Origin: Undaria pinnatifida | Taxonomy: Eukaryota > Sar > Phaeophyceae > Laminariales > Alariaceae | Length of the DNA: 64,000 nt | Assembly: GCA_012845835.1 (NCBI GenBank) | Contig: JABAKD010000021.1 | Span: 1,129,185-1,193,184 of the forward strand | Direction of reading: 5' to 3' | In this document: in pieces, positions 36,881 to 49,300 of the stretch | Layout of the letters: every line of letters begins with the position of its first letter | Position numbering within the stretch: the stretch's first letter is position 1 | Translations under genes and position numbers: made by a program | The notes under the pieces: model-generated | The model's database searches: none | Told to the model about the DNA's origin: nothing | The model's input: only the letters and a program-made list of their open reading frames with translations

Positions 36881-37542
36881 AGAAATCACTAGAAAAGATG
36901 ATCAATCAGCAATCAGCAGCAGTAAACACGTCAAGTACGAAGCAACACAAAATTGTGTGTCAGTTACGTACCAACACGACCGCTTGCACTTGACCGGCAA
37001 ACGACCGCAGCATCAACGGAGTCAGGGACCACAGCAACTGCAACGCACGCCATCCACACAATTTCTCCGAAGAGTCCTGTCGGGGAAAAAAACACCAAAC
37101 AATGCCATACAGGGACGAATGCATGCCACCATTCGCTGCTTCCGTGGATACTGTATACTTACTACTACTCCCTTCGCGTGGCGCAGCTTGACAACAACAG
37201 GAGAAACTTGTATAATACAACCAACCCTCGAGGCCCCCCGACGCAGCCACTCGCAATGCTGCTGTGTGGTTTTTCATTGCGCAGTCTGATCGTAATCACT
37301 ACTATCTCATTCTCCTCGTTTAGTCATGCGTGCGCTTGCCACGTCTATCCGTATCCGTGTTATAACGTATGTTTGTACGCGTGTACCTACCGAAATTCAA
37401 TAAACAAGTAAATGCACTACTTACTACTATAATCCCTACCGCAGTACCATGGGAATTTTTTCAGAGTAACACTATTATTTGTTTCAGGACAAAGTATGAC
37501 GCCTATTTGGAAATAATGTCTTGCCAAGTATACGTAGTACTC

Positions 37543-37845
37543 GGTCGCCCCGGTGGCGTATCAGGTTATCCTCGAGCCTGGTATAGGTCAGTTTCGTGAG
37601 TTCGAGCCCCGCCGAGTGCATACTCGTATAAATTCGTTGGGACTTTTTCTTGTGGACAAATTGACTTGCGGAAAGCGCGAGAGCGTGAGTTAGCAACATT
37701 CGATAAACAATCGACGAGCAGTGGGATTGCTGAACCCTATGCGCGATAAAAATTGAAGGCAAGAACCGGGGAAGAGAAGGAATGACACCTATGACCACGG
37801 CTTGTCCAGAAGCTGGAAAGTGAAAGTGTGCTAAAAAAAAAAAAA
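37543..37845 (+). mobile_element. SINE1 copy B with target duplication
   Basis: It begins GGTCGCCCCGGTGGCGTATC, with B box GAGTTCGAGCCCC and a terminal run of 14 A. It is flanked by AGTACTC at 37536-37542 and 37846-37852. The paralogous position near 60.56 kb lacks it. It is a genuine, fairly young retroposition. Confidence 0.92.
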
Positions 37846-38654
37846 AGTACTCCGGAGTATAATTTTTCAGCCTCTACTCTGTATACATACATCAAGATCC
37901 GAACAAAAACTAACTGGAGAGTACCGTTCAAAATACAAAATTTTGTGCGCTTCTCGCTTGGACGACGGGCTTCGAACAAAGTGATTTGACCAAGAAATGC
38001 TACAGCACTGCCCACTACGGCACTGAGCTATACTAGAATCACTTGACTCAGTACCTCAGGGGGTGTAGTGCTACTACATATAGTCTATATATTAAACTGC
38101 CAAAATAGCCATTCACAATGTCGTCAGCGTGCACGCTTGAAAAAGACAAATATGAAGTCGCGGTGAGAATCCAACTCACCACACGTAGCACTAACCACAG
38201 TCACTTGACCTAGTAACAATCACCGTGAGTGAGTGAGTTATGGAAAACACCAACCAAATATTTGTTCGAGTTCGCTAATTAATTTTCACCGACTTCGTAA
38301 GAGCGATCTCCGGAGCTATCCCCTCTCCACGTACTACGTTAGTACTCAGGAGAACACTAACAACTATAAAACCATTTCATTCATAACGTCTCCAGCGCGG
38401 ACCCTCCCGAATACCAAATATGACCTGGGTGGGAATCGTACTCACGATACATCCTTCGTTGGTTGTAATAGCAATATGCCCACTGAGCCGAAAGGAAAAG
38501 ACACACAGCAGTAGTAGCTACGATAGGGCAGGCGCTTCGAGGCGGCCACAAATAAAGCATCGTCGGTAAGAAATAAATTTGCCAGTTTGGAAATGGCGCC
38601 AATTTGGAAATCTTGTCCCCTATTTATTCGTTCCAGCTCTAAATATATGGCTCT

Positions 38655-39420
38655 ACATATATTATAAAAATTAAAATACACTCCAGCTGTGAGATCGAAT
38701 ATTTTGTCGAAACTCATCTTTGTAAGCTGTGTGTGATACTCCGGTCGCGCGAATTACGGGTTGTGTGTCCTCATTAAGGATATAGGTCAGCGACTCCCAT
38801 TGCAAGTACAGTGTAGCTAGCAGGGTCAACAGGGTGATGTTAGGCAGTCTGTGCGCGGAAACTATAAAACTCGTCTCTGAGGGGGACAACATCTGACAGC
38901 TGCGGAAGGAAATGCATCAGTTTATTAAGTGAATCCTGTAAGTCGAATATCCGGTTAGGGGAGGGCGGAGTTTTTAAGGACGTGGGGGCCTGATTTTGAT
39001 TAAAAGGGGGGCGGGAGGGGGGAAGGGGGGGAAAGGGGACGGGTGGGGCAGGTCAATTTGTGCGTGAAAATTTATAAATCCTTCTTGTGGGGGAGGGGGG
39101 GGGGAATGTGGCGGGGGGGGGTGGGGGGCGGGGGGGAGGGCTTTAGGTCGCATAGATGTAGGGGTTTGCTATACGCGTGTGCTAGGTCTAGGCGATGGTG
39201 CGCGTGGTGGGGAAGGAGGAGGCGTTGGGGGCGGGGGTGGGTGGGAATTGCAGCAGCGGCACGGACGGCGCTAAAACGATAACGAGGCGATATCCAGGGC
39301 GTGGAAGTGTTTATTACTCTGGTGGATTTCGACATTAGGTGGGGCGTTTAAGCAAGAGAAAGCGAGGAAAAACTAAAAAAAAAAGTAGGACGAGGGGGCG
39401 GAGGGGGGGGGGGGGTTCTC
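38655..39420 (-). mobile_element. R1 copy, long
   Basis: It runs from CACTCCAGCTGTGAGATCGA through GGATATAGGTCAGCGACTCC and ACATCTGACAGCTGCGGAAG into G-rich sub-units ending near 39420. It is one of the best full-length guides for the family. Confidence 0.85.
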
Positions 39421-39429
39421 AAGAGGTTT

Positions 39430-39685
39430 AGGTCACATCAAATATTAAAATACTCTCCAGCTATGAGATCAAGGATTTGGTCGACATTGATGTTCGCAAC
39501 ATTGTGTGTGATCCTCCGATCGCGCGTATGTTTCATTTATGTAGGGGCTTGCTATACGCGCGGTGCTGGGTCTAGGCTATCGTGCGGGGTGTGGGGAAGG
39601 AAGGGGCGTGGGAGGGGGGATAAATGAAAGCTACGTCATGGATGGCTAGACAAAAATGACGTGATATCAATTGCTTAGACAAAAT
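39430..39685 (-). mobile_element. R1 copy, short and diverged
   Basis: It reads ACTCTCCAGCTATGAGATCA then GATCCTCCGATCGCGCG, and a G-rich unit with GCTATACGCGCGGTGCTGGG. Confidence 0.7.
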
Positions 39686-39686
39686 A

Positions 39687-39940
39687 TATATGCCAAGATC
39701 CAAGAACAGCTCGGGCGTATACCGCTCAAAATACAAAAAGAAGCGGACTTCTCGCTTGTCTCGCTCAGCCTCTATCCGTGATCACATCGAGGAACGGAAC
39801 GGATACGGCAGGGCGAGGGGCGTTGGAGCCGCTCCCCGAAGACGGCGATCGAACGAGAAGCTATTCGACCGAGAATTTCAGTTCCGTGAATCGCATACAC
39901 CTCTCTTGCAGACGTTATTTGCGTGATATGGTCGGGCAAA
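39687..39940 (+). repeat. Dispersed repeat Y, copy 1
   Basis: AGAACAGCTCGGGCG, CTTCTCGCTTGTCTCGCTCA and GGGGCGTTGGAGCCGC occur here and, diverged, at 40940-41110, 41290-41545 and, inverted, at 59180-59465. Apparent Arg/Ser-rich frames in it are not conserved. Confidence 0.75.
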
Positions 39941-40273
39941 AAAACGGTATTATTGTACCTATTATCTAAATCAGGTTGATTGACGTGCAGACAAAGCATG
40001 CTCGAAATGAGAAACATCTCAACAACACCAAATAAATGCAATAATAGAAAAAGACGAACTAGAGCGATCTACTAATAATACTGGTATACCAAGCGTTCCT
40101 TTGGACGTATCATGTATGTGTCGTCTTGCAGCCCTTCTAATCTTCTTGCATGGCATTTTTCACATCTACTCGCAATTTCCCGTATTTTATTCGTTCAAGC
40201 CCTGCAGACGTCAAGCAAAACAACTACAATTTGGCTAGCTAGTTGCGTAATTTGTCGCACAAAAAACCTTGGC

Positions 40274-40582
40274 CTATTGGGTCAAACCCTTTTTGTAACT
40301 AAGCTCGCTATTATTTACGCGGTCGCAATTCGGCTGGTCATTAGCATCATGTACGTTATGTAGGGATTTTGTTGTTTGTTTATGATGTCCGTCCAGAATT
40401 TTACTTCCTAAATAAAGTTGTATCTCCGCATTCGTTCCTCCTGGCCGTAGCAAACCTTTCGCAGATGCCATACCTATAGTAGATACGTGTACCAAAAGCT
40501 TGCCATCGCTCACGCTTTGTATGTTTGTTTGTTCTTCTAAATAGTCCATCGTTGTTGTACGTTGTTGTTGGCGCGTACCCAA
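40274..40582 (-). other. Open frame of unknown meaning
   Basis: A 102-codon ATG frame contains GKLLVHVSTIGMASAKGLL and NAEIQLYLGSKILDG, loosely like a beta-rich domain. No neighbouring exon or family is evident. The rest of 39.95-40.94 kb shows no gene. Confidence 0.25.
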
Positions 40583-40939
40583 CTAATTTTTTATCAGATA
40601 TTTCATCAGATAATACATTTTCATGTGCGTGTTCACCCTATCTATCTATGATATATATACATTCTTCACAACTCCTCCTGCAGACGTTTTTTGCGTATTA
40701 AGGCGCGCAAAAAACGATGTTGTGCTTAAATCAGGTTGACGTCCGGATCAAGCACGCTCGAAATGAGAAACACTTCAACAGCACCAAACGCAACAACCCT
40801 ACTGGTATTATAACACGCGGTCAAGCCCTGTAGACGCGAAACAAAACAAGCGCTCGAGAGTATACCACCGCAATATTCAAAACATTATCAACTACCTGAC
40901 CTACCGTTTGGAAATGATGCCAATTTTGGCATTTATCGA

Positions 40940-41545
40940 GACGCTGCAGACGTTAAGATGCAACCGAAGATCGAAATATTCCCTCTTCAAAATACTATTC
41001 GTTTCAACTTTCCCCTTGTCTCGCTCAGCATCAATCCGCGTTCACGTCGAGGTACCCAACGGATAGGGAAGGGTGAGGGGCGTTGGAGCCGCCCCTCGAA
41101 GACTTCTACGCATTCCAGCCGCCCCCCCGAAGACTTTTACGTGTTTCATTCGTTCAAGCCAGCAGAGACTTCAAGAAAAACAAAAAAACGCTCAAGCCTT
41201 GCAGATGTCAAGCAAAACAAACACTCGAGAGCATGCCATCGCAAAATTTAAAACATCAGCAGCTACCGTTTAGAAGTTATGGCTTTTTTGTAAATCATCC
41301 AGGCGCTGCAGAGAGAGGTCAAGATACAACCAAAACCTCCATAATTCCACCTGCAACATGCGATATTCGTGCAACTTCTCGCTCGCCTCGCTCGGCATCC
41401 GTGCGCGTTCACGGCGAGGTGCGGAACGGATACAGCAAGGCGTGGGGCGTTTCAGCCGCCCCCTGAAAACGGCGCTCGAACAAAGCTATTTGACCGATAA
41501 TTCCAGTCCCGCGAATCGCATACTGAGGCCAAGACGAACAAAAAC
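40940..41545 (+). repeat. Dispersed repeat Y, copies 2 and 3
   Basis: Two diverged Y units lie close together, with GGGGCGTTGGAGCCGCCCCT at 41078 and GGGGCGTTTCAGCCGCCCCC at 41444. Between them short pieces such as CCTTGCAGATGTCAAGCAAA are repeated. Confidence 0.65.
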
Positions 41546-41634
41546 TCCTGACCGATATCCCCCCCAAAAAATAATGATCATAGAATATATTCACAGCGGC
41601 TCCGTATTGATTGGTAAGGCAGGGTAGAGTGGAA

Positions 41635-41945
41635 AAGGTCACCACACACTATCATGGTCTGAGTGTACAGTACCGTACGTAAGGTAATGCCAAGAGCTCG
41701 ATATAAACTAACAATCATAAAAATTACTACTACTACTAATAGCTACCGCGGTTTTGTAAGTGAATCTGATTCCGGGCTTCGTTCATCAGAAGAATTCAAT
41801 CGGATGAATCCGAGCACACGCCGACAGACCCTTTAGTCTGGCGACGAAACGTGTCGAGTGCGTTTCTGATGATATATTTACTCATCAATCAAGCATCCGG
41901 GGCCAGTAAGGTAACTGACCATGTCCGCGGCGTGTTCTCTTCGTA
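41635..41945. repeat. 300-bp dispersed repeat, copy 2
   Basis: This is the partner of 35775-36085. It shares CCCTTTAGTCTGGCGACGAA and GACCATGTCCGCGGCGTG. The stretch 41950-42420 beyond it shows no gene. Confidence 0.75.
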
Positions 41946-42429
41946 GCCACTGAGAGGCGCGCACTGAGCCAGCTTCTGAAATATACAATGCATGATAAAA
42001 GAGTATAATCTACGTTCGAGCCTCCCAGATCGACTGTCTGTGTGTTGTCTAATCGTGGAGAGACGTGCTGACGTTGTTCCAGGCGCGAAACACGGTGGTA
42101 TGGCTGCCTTCGTCATTCACTCCTCAGATGATATTACAATACTACTGCTGCTTGTTGCCGGCAGCGTAGATCACTCACTTCTTGTACATAAAGTACGCGA
42201 CTACAGCGCTTACGATTTTGACAGTTAAGAATTTCAGACTCGAGCTTTTAGAGACGAAAATAAAACATTTCATTTTCGTCTAATCACTCATGGGCCAGGA
42301 TTCATACACAAAGTAGGCCCCGGGCACGATAGGGTCACATGCCGGGATCGGAATCCATCCACACATCTACAACTTCGACAACCCGGGGACGAACACGGAT
42401 ATCATCCGAGTTTATACCAGCGCAACTTT

Positions 42430-42690
42430 ACTAAAACCGTGCTAGGTCTAGGCGATGGTGCGGGTGGTGGGGAAGGAAGGGCGCGCGGGGAGGGGGGGGG
42501 GGGGTCGGAAATAATATAAACTGAAGCTACGGCATGGCTGGCTGTAACCCTGATGAGGTGGTATGACATGCCTAGTATTGTTTATCATTCTAGCAGGTTT
42601 GATTTTAGGTGGGGCGGCGGGAGAGGGGGGGGGGGGTTGCGTGTGTCAGGGGAGGGCGCGGGGGCGGGGGACAACAGCCTGGGAATCTCC
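42430..42690 (-). mobile_element. R1 G-rich fragment
   Basis: It contains GTGCTAGGTCTAGGCGATGG and GATTTTAGGTGGGGCG with G runs, that is, the inner part of R1 without the AT-tailed end. Confidence 0.6.
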
Positions 42691-42764
42691 CGTATATTCC
42701 AACAACCAAGCCCGGCTATTCATGTGAATGACCTTTGTTTGTCAATGTTTTATCCGGGGTATTT

Positions 42765-42850
42765 CTAAGCTCCAACGGGACTGGAGCCTGTCCTTTGACC
42801 ACGGACTTGATTACGTGAGCTTTATGTGAGAACAGCAACATGAACATATG
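42765..42850 (+). repeat. Short dispersed repeat Z
   Basis: GACTGGAGCCTGTCC, GACCACGGACTTGATTA and ATGTGAGAACA also occur at 47120-47225 and, inverted, near 19186-19260 and 25295-25360. Confidence 0.7.
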
Positions 42851-42969
42851 TTTGTTGATCCCTACGAATCGTAGAGGGCTTACCTATTGCACAATCAGCC
42901 GTGGGGTGGTGAGTCAGCAGCAGGAAAATAAGTGCACCATCAATATAGTCTAATTGATTAGCACAGCTC

Positions 42970-43310
42970 CGGGGCCGAATCGAGTATTATATCTAGGGGA
43001 CCGGTTCATTTCGCTGTTTTTTTTTATGTTTCTTGTTCGATTTCCTAGCAAGGTCGCTGTTTTGCTTGTTTCCGGTACGATTTCGTACGAAACGTCGCTA
43101 TTGTTGAGTTCTTCTGGTGCGATTTCGTACTAAAATGTCGCTCTCCGGTACGATTTCGTGTCAGTGGTCGCTGTTTTTGACCGTTTCAAGTACTATTTCG
43201 TCCCAAACGTCGTACGATTTCGCATTATTAATAACCTGTTTAGCTTGTTTCCGGTACGATTAATAATGCACCGGTCTCCTACTTAGCTGAAATACTCGAT
43301 TCGGCCCCCT
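42970..43310. mobile_element. MITE-D with tandem core
   Basis: The ends GGGGCCGAATCGAGTATT and the inverse (AATACTCGATTCGGCCCC) form terminal inverted repeats that extend, less perfectly, to about 45 bp. The core is a degenerate tandem of about 50 bp containing GTCGCTGTTTTTG and CCGGTACGATTTCGTAC. It is non-coding. Confidence 0.8.
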
Positions 43311-43489
43311 AATGCACTGATCCTTTAACGCATTCCAACGGTTCGGCCAGCGTGCTTTGTACATGGGCCTCTGACAATCAGGTACTACTGGCTCCTGTGT
43401 GTGCTTGGTGATACCAGATTATACCATACCTTCCTCCTCTACACGGCACAGGGGCAAGCCGCGCAACTACTAGCTTGAGTCATCTACAG

Positions 43490-45110
43490 CATGTATGTAT
43501 GTGTCGCCAACAGGGTAGACTACACTCCTAGTTCTGATCTCACTACTGTGTTTCTAGTCGTACTTGAGCATTCTAGAATCATTTTTGCTGGTGTCATCTA
43601 TCTGCACTATTTCCAGTTGTTTTTGAACTTTGCGTTCCATTTCTGTACTTCTCCTGCATATACTCAAACTTTGGTGCAATCATATTCTTCGTCAGAATAC
43701 ACCTTTTAATCCTAGTGTCAAGGTGCGGGTCTGTTAGGGTCGCATCCATCTTGCTTGCTTGTGATTTACTCGTTCTTGTTCCTTGCGCTATGTGTGTATC
43801 CCAAGAGCAGTCCTTTGCGATCTCTACGCCAAAGTGCGTATATTGGTGTACGATCGGTAGTTCATCTTCTCCCCACTTCCATTTGAAGTTTGCCGGGTTC
43901 ACCGTATAATCGTTCCGTACGAACACTGCGCATCTTCTCACGTTCGCCGTCACTCTCTATCTGTGCAATCCTTCGGTTGTTTCTGATATCCCCACGACAT
44001 CATCCGCAAACATCAACCCCGAAACCGTATCCTCCCCCATCGTGACTCTTGCTTTGATGCTTCGATTGCTACTATCATGTATTCAATATACACCTGGAAA
44101 ATATTGGGTACATCTCTGAGCAGCTGCCTGTAAAACATCAACACCTACCTATCGATGTTTCCCTGGATCCAGCATCACGGCAGCATGCTGCAGTTCTCGC
44201 ACATTCCGTCATCTGTTTTGTCAATCTCCAAGTATTTCTTCTAGCCCCAATTTCCCATGTATGTTTCCACAACCCATTCCTCCATACCGTGCCATAGGTC
44301 TTCCGTATATCAAGCAAGAAACAGCAGCACTTCGTTAGCCCGGCGTACTTCCTACCTTGATTGAATTTTCTTACCCAATGTGTGCATATTGTCTACGCAC
44401 CTACGGTTTAACCAGGAAGTCCTGCTTGCCCTTCGCTTATTTTTTCGCCATTCTCCTACATTTTTCCCATCCTATCGTTCAAAACCTTTCAGAATGTTCT
44501 GCGTAGGGTGCTCAATAACGTCATCGCTGGGCAGTTCTCCGAGTCAGCGTTATCTCCTTTCTTGAATAGGTTTACTACACTGCTCCTTCTCTCCACCTCA
44601 AAGACGCGTACTCGTTTTTTCATATCTAACTATTAGTCTATTGACAATACGTAATTAAAATACACTCCAGCTGAGATCGAATATTTTGTCGAAACTCTTT
44701 AGTCTAGACATAAACAACATGATGATATATTTTAATTTTCATATTATACAACATAATAATAACCATCATTGTAAGCATACCTTCTCCCACGCACTTCATA
44801 AATCCATTTACCATTTCATCTGCCCCTGCTGACTTTTAAGGCTTAAGTTTAGCTACACAATTTCTTCTTACTTCTTACTCTTCTTGTGAACTCTCTCTGC
44901 AACGCGTCTGAACCACGATCTTCCCTTTCTGGCGCACCTACGTTCGCCTCTGCCCACGCGTTGATCCCCTTCCTTCTCGAAGTTTGCGTCGACCGTTTCG
45001 TTGGCTGTGGGCGTTCCTAGCTTACGGCAATGATCTACGAGTACGTGTCTCTTTCCCTTCGAGATACTAATAACCATTGCTTTTTTGTGTATATATATGG
45101 TGCGGACATG
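43490..45110 (-). pseudogene. Decayed LINE reverse transcriptase
   Basis: Pieces in transcript order resemble a non-LTR retrotransposon polymerase: HCRKLGTPTANETVDANFE near 45.0 kb, GEGMLTMMV near 44.8 kb, VVNLFKKGDNADSENCPA near 44.55 kb, GEDTVSGLMFADDVVGISET near 44.0 kb (FADD being the catalytic box), and ELPIVHQYTHFGVEIAKDCS near 43.85 kb. The reading shifts between all three frames and has many stops. A 110-bp R1 fragment is inserted at 44626-44735. The 5' and 3' ends are not defined. Confidence 0.85.
44626..44735 (-). mobile_element. R1 fragment inserted in LINE with 9-bp target duplication
   Basis: CACTCCAGCTGAGATCGAAT and TTTTGTCGAAACTC identify R1. TTTTCATAT flanks it at 44617-44625 and 44736-44744. 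The LINE frame resumes on either side. Confidence 0.85.
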
Positions 45111-46010
45111 AGTGAGTGTCGACCAAATCCTTGATCTCATAGCTGGAGTGTAATTTAATATTACATGTGACCTAAAAAACCTCTTGAAAAAGTCCCCCCC
45201 CCCACCCCCACCCCCCCCGCCCATTTTTGTTTTTTCCCCTCGTTTCGTCTTGCTTGAACGCCTCACCTAATATCGAAATCCGCCAGAGTAATAAACATTT
45301 CCACTCCCTGGATATCGCCTCGTTATCGTTTTAGAGCCGTCCATGCCGCTGCTGCGATCCCCACCCATCTTCGCCCCCAACGCCCCCTCCTTCCTCGCCA
45401 CACGCACCATCGCCTTGACCTAGCACCACGCGTATAGCAAACCCCTACATCTATGCGACCTAAAGCCCTCCCCCCCGGCCCCCCGCCCCCCCCGCCACAT
45501 TCCCCCCCCCTCCCCCACAACAAATATTTATAGTTTCCACGCACAAATTGACCTGCCCAACCAGTCCCCTCCCCCCCCCCCCCCCCCCTCCCGCCCCCCT
45601 TCTGATCAAAACCAGGCGTTCACGTCCTTGAAAACTCCGCTCTCCCCTCACCGGATATTCGATAAACTAATGCATTTCCTTCCACAGCTGTCAGATTTTG
45701 TCCCCCTCTGAAACGGGTCTTCTTATAGTTTCCGCGCACAGACTGCCTAGCATCACCCTGTTGACCCTGATAGCTACACTGTAGTTGCAAGGGGAGTCGC
45801 CGACCTATATCCTTAATGAGGACACACAACCCGTAATACGCTCGATCGGAGTATCACACGCAGCTTGCAAAGATGAGTATCGACAAAATATTCGATCTGA
45901 CAGCTGGAGTGTATTTTAATTTTTATAATATGTACTCCGTATGTTGCAAAGATGAGTTTCGACAAAATATTCGATCTCATAGCTGGAGGAGTGTATTTTA
46001 ATTTTCACAA
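45110..46010 (+). mobile_element. R1 copies, one long and one short
   Basis: A C-rich copy runs to CGATCTGACAGCTGGAGTGT at about 45915. A short second copy (GATGAGTTTCGACAAAATAT to TCATAGCTGGAGGAGTGT) follows at 45945-46005. A partial R1 tail at 45115-45155 precedes them. Confidence 0.8.
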
Positions 46011-46424
46011 ATAATTTTTATAATATGGTGGGGGGTGGACGGAGGAGGATGCTTCGAGAAAAAGAGTCTGCCTGCTGCGTGTTAAATTATGCAGGTGCCC
46101 AATATTTCAAAGATAAACTACGAGGTGGATGGGGGGGAAATTGTCCATATATATGTATGTGATGTTATGTGATGTTGTGTGATGTTTTCATTGAACCCAT
46201 TCTTCAGGGGGACAAGATTTATTCGACGGCTGTGACTGGAAGGAATGCGTCATTTTGTCACGTGTGTGTCCTGCAAGAAAGTGTAGCAAGCAGATTATTT
46301 TAAGATGACAACAGTGACATATCGTAAAGATATAGGTCGTATATACATACGTGGGCCTACGCGTATACATACGACGTATAACAACAGAGTACTTTGAATT
46401 TGAAAGCTTCGCTCACAAGTCCCT

Positions 46425-46795
46425 TTTTTTCTATTTTTTTTCATCCCATTTATTATCCTCGCCCTACTCCCCTCGCCCTCCCTCCCAGCAGTGAATCAGA
46501 TCCAGTGTCACATCGCCGGCCCTCCTCCCCCCTCCGCATGACGGTGCGTGCCTTCATTTTTGTGGCGAGAAGAATTCTTCGGCATTTTCTTCTCTCGTCG
46601 AGACTCGCATCGAATAGTACCTACCCACGCTGCTAGGCGCTCTTAGCAATTGTTGATCGCTTATTTTTTGCAATTTTTTCAAATATAGACTAACTAGTTA
46701 AAACTCACCACGGTGAGAATCGAACTCATAAAGGACCAACGCTAGTAGTATTCGAAGGTAATCACTTACCCAACCAACCATCGGACCCCTGTATC
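46425..46795 (-). mobile_element. SINE2 copy
   Basis: On the minus strand the head is GGTTGGTTGGGTAAGTGATT with B-box-like GAGTTCGATTCTCACC. The body matches 36.2 and 61.5 kb, and the tail is AATAAATGGGATG followed by an A-rich run. The region 46.8-47.1 kb shows no gene. Confidence 0.7.
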
Positions 46796-47119
46796 GTAAT
46801 ACGCCGAGAAGCCATAACAGACTGCTGTACACGACATTTTCAAACGGTTGTCCTATATTAGAATGTTTGTCACATCATAGTACATCCAGACAAGCATGGT
46901 TGTCAAGTGTACGACAGGTGCTCCCAGATGTTCAAGTTCCACAATGAATGGTTAGTCCTCTACTACTCAGGTGACACCATCGGGCAATGAGACGTATGCG
47001 CCGGCATGGACCTGGCACATCGTAGACTGACTCCCGGTTTCACTTTTATATGTTTCTGGTGGAGGCATGAATTGCGTCAGCTGTGATGTATGCGTGTACC
47101 ACCTTGGGTTGTGTGTGTG

Positions 47120-47225
47120 TTTTCCCTCTGGGGTATTCCTCATCTCCAGAGTGACTGGAGCCTGTCCTGTGACCACGGACTTGATTATTCGAGTTAATGT
47201 GAGAACAACAACAACACCAACGACA
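47120..47225 (+). repeat. Short dispersed repeat Z
   Basis: GACTGGAGCCTGTCCTGTGA and GACTTGATTATTCGAG define this copy. The stretch 47.3-48.1 kb beyond has no supported gene. Confidence 0.65.
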
Positions 47226-48164
47226 TCATCGGGCAGTAATCCAGACCGCCTAAAATTGGTTCATAGAATTGAATATGCAGGAAATTTAAACAATAATAAA
47301 AAAACAGTTCAGCTGTGATATCGACCAAAAATATGTTTCTGGACACTTTACCCCAAGTAAGTACCTTTCATTCGTAGTAATTCTCATTTTAAACGGGGAA
47401 ATAACCATCGCGTCATCACATCAACGCCAAAAGCAACGTCACGCAAAACTTTTTTTTGCTCCCGTGTCCACCTCATCATATTGAACATGTTATCCTCTAA
47501 GTATTGGGCACCCTCATTCAGCACGCAGGTAGGCTACATTGCGGACATCCACCTCCATTCACCTGTCTGCGTCGCTTTGCCCACAAAACGAAAAATGAGG
47601 TACAACTTACAACGTCAAATAATGTGTGTTGAAACCGGGCGTTATGTCCTCCTTCACCGACACCGTGCTTGCCACTGCAACCTTCAAATGACACACAACG
47701 CCGCCCGTAGGAATCCCACGAAGTTGTGAGATACTTCTTCTTGTCTGTAGTTGGGGCGTGGCATTTTCTTTGTTGTAAGTGGAGAACTCCGGCGCGCCGG
47801 GGCCATGTATGTGGTGTATCGCTGGCGCAGCTTTTGCGTATTTGTGCTCCCAGCAACGGGGCCACCAGATTAGACATTTTTCACCGTCACTACTGTCTGC
47901 CGCGGTAGATATTTCTAGTAGGTCCCCTTAGAAGGTTCGCCGAGTTTTCGCATGTACAGGGCCGGATGGAATTCCACGGTGGGATTTCCGATTCATGCTA
48001 CCGACGCCGCACACGCTGGAGACGTGCGCCTAACAACACAGCGAAATGTTGACAAAAACCTCCACCGCGCTAAAGTTGGTAGCGTTGTTAGGTCGCAGAA
48101 AAAACATTTTTATATCTTACACGTACGTACATACTACAGTATAGACTCTAATATTAGCAGCTTG

Positions 48165-48215
48165 CGTGAATTTGGACAAAAATCTTCGATCTCACAGCAG
48201 CTGGAGTGTAGTCTT
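48165..48215 (+). mobile_element. R1 50-bp fragment
   Basis: Only the terminal piece is present: TTGGACAAAAATCTTCGATC and CAGCTGGAGTGTA. Confidence 0.7.
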
Positions 48216-48970
48216 AACTTTGTGTTATATATGTTAGAGATGCTACTTTTCAGTAACCATCATGTCTTTACTTGATAACACTTAAAATCATCTGGTATAC
48301 GTGGCACGTTTCTAGTACCACAGACAGTTTTCAGTCTGGTAGTTGTCGTTTATCAATGCAGTACGTAGCAAGCACATGTTTCAGCAGCAATATCTTGGAT
48401 ACATGATACACAGTTGTTTACAGGCTTATCATATCCAGATACCTGGTACATGTAGTACGTTCTGGTACACGTTGAGAGGGACATGACAGTCCAAGGTATC
48501 TCTCTTGGAACCGATAGCAAGATTTTTCAAGATACGAGTTGTTGCTGAATGAAGTAAGAAAATAGGCTACGTAGGGTCATATGATCACATACCCTGAGAT
48601 ACGAGCTGTTAAACAAGGCTGTAGGATCTCGTATTCGGGTATTTTGCTCGTTGGAGTCATAGCTTGTTTTTGGTTTTTTATCCGTACCCTGGAATTATAT
48701 GGGTTAGTATGTACCGTTGTTCGAGGGTCCATTTCAAAGATCTTTTTCTTTTTGTTTGCAACGGATTTTGAGGGTCCTTCCTTTGAGCTACGAGCGACGC
48801 ATAGGCGCATCGCCCACATGTGCTCACTCCTTTTTTTGCTCATCATCAGCTCTCACCTGCTGACCACATTAATCATCAATCAACATATCGGCTTGGGGTC
48901 GCCGAACAACAACTTCTCTACTAGAGCTCTCTGCTCTTACAGGCTCACCTAAACGTGGCCTTCGTTTGCC

Positions 48971-49300
48971 CCCACGTCCTTAAAAACCCCGCCCTCCCCT
49001 CACCGGTTATTCGACTTACAGAATTCACTTGATAAACTGATGCATTTCCTTCCACAGCTGTCAGATTTTGTCCCCCTCAGAAACGGGTTTTATAGTTTCC
49101 GCGCACAGACTGGCTAACATCACCCTGTTGACCCTGATAGCTACACGGTAGTTGTAAGGGGAGTCACCGACCTATATCCTTAATGAGGACACACAACCCG
49201 TAACACGCGCGATCGGAGTATCACACACAGCTTACAAAGATGAGTTTGGACAAAATCTTCGATCTCACAGCTGGAGTGTATTTTCATTTTTTATAATACA
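48971..49300 (+). mobile_element. R1 copy inserted in the left LTR
   Basis: It starts CCCACGTCCTTAAAAACC and ends GATCTCACAGCTGGAGTGTA with a T-rich tail. The right LTR lacks it at the corresponding point (after CCGTTTGCC), which dates the insertion after that of the LTR element. Confidence 0.85.

Larger units (their letters stand above)
36076..38645 (+). repeat. 2.5-kb inverted duplication, left copy
   Basis: Segments match the complement of 59457-61966 in the same order: GTGATTAGAGAA at one end, GGAGCTATCCC and AAAGCATCGTCG near the other. SINE1 and SINE2 sequences are embedded. No conserved protein frame was found, so this is probably an unclassified dispersed element or a segmental duplication. 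Confidence 0.8.

Noticed and set aside
36953-37411. Plus-strand frame of 152 codons
   Set aside because: It lies in the 2.5-kb repeat, and the paralogue at 60.6-61.1 kb does not keep it open.
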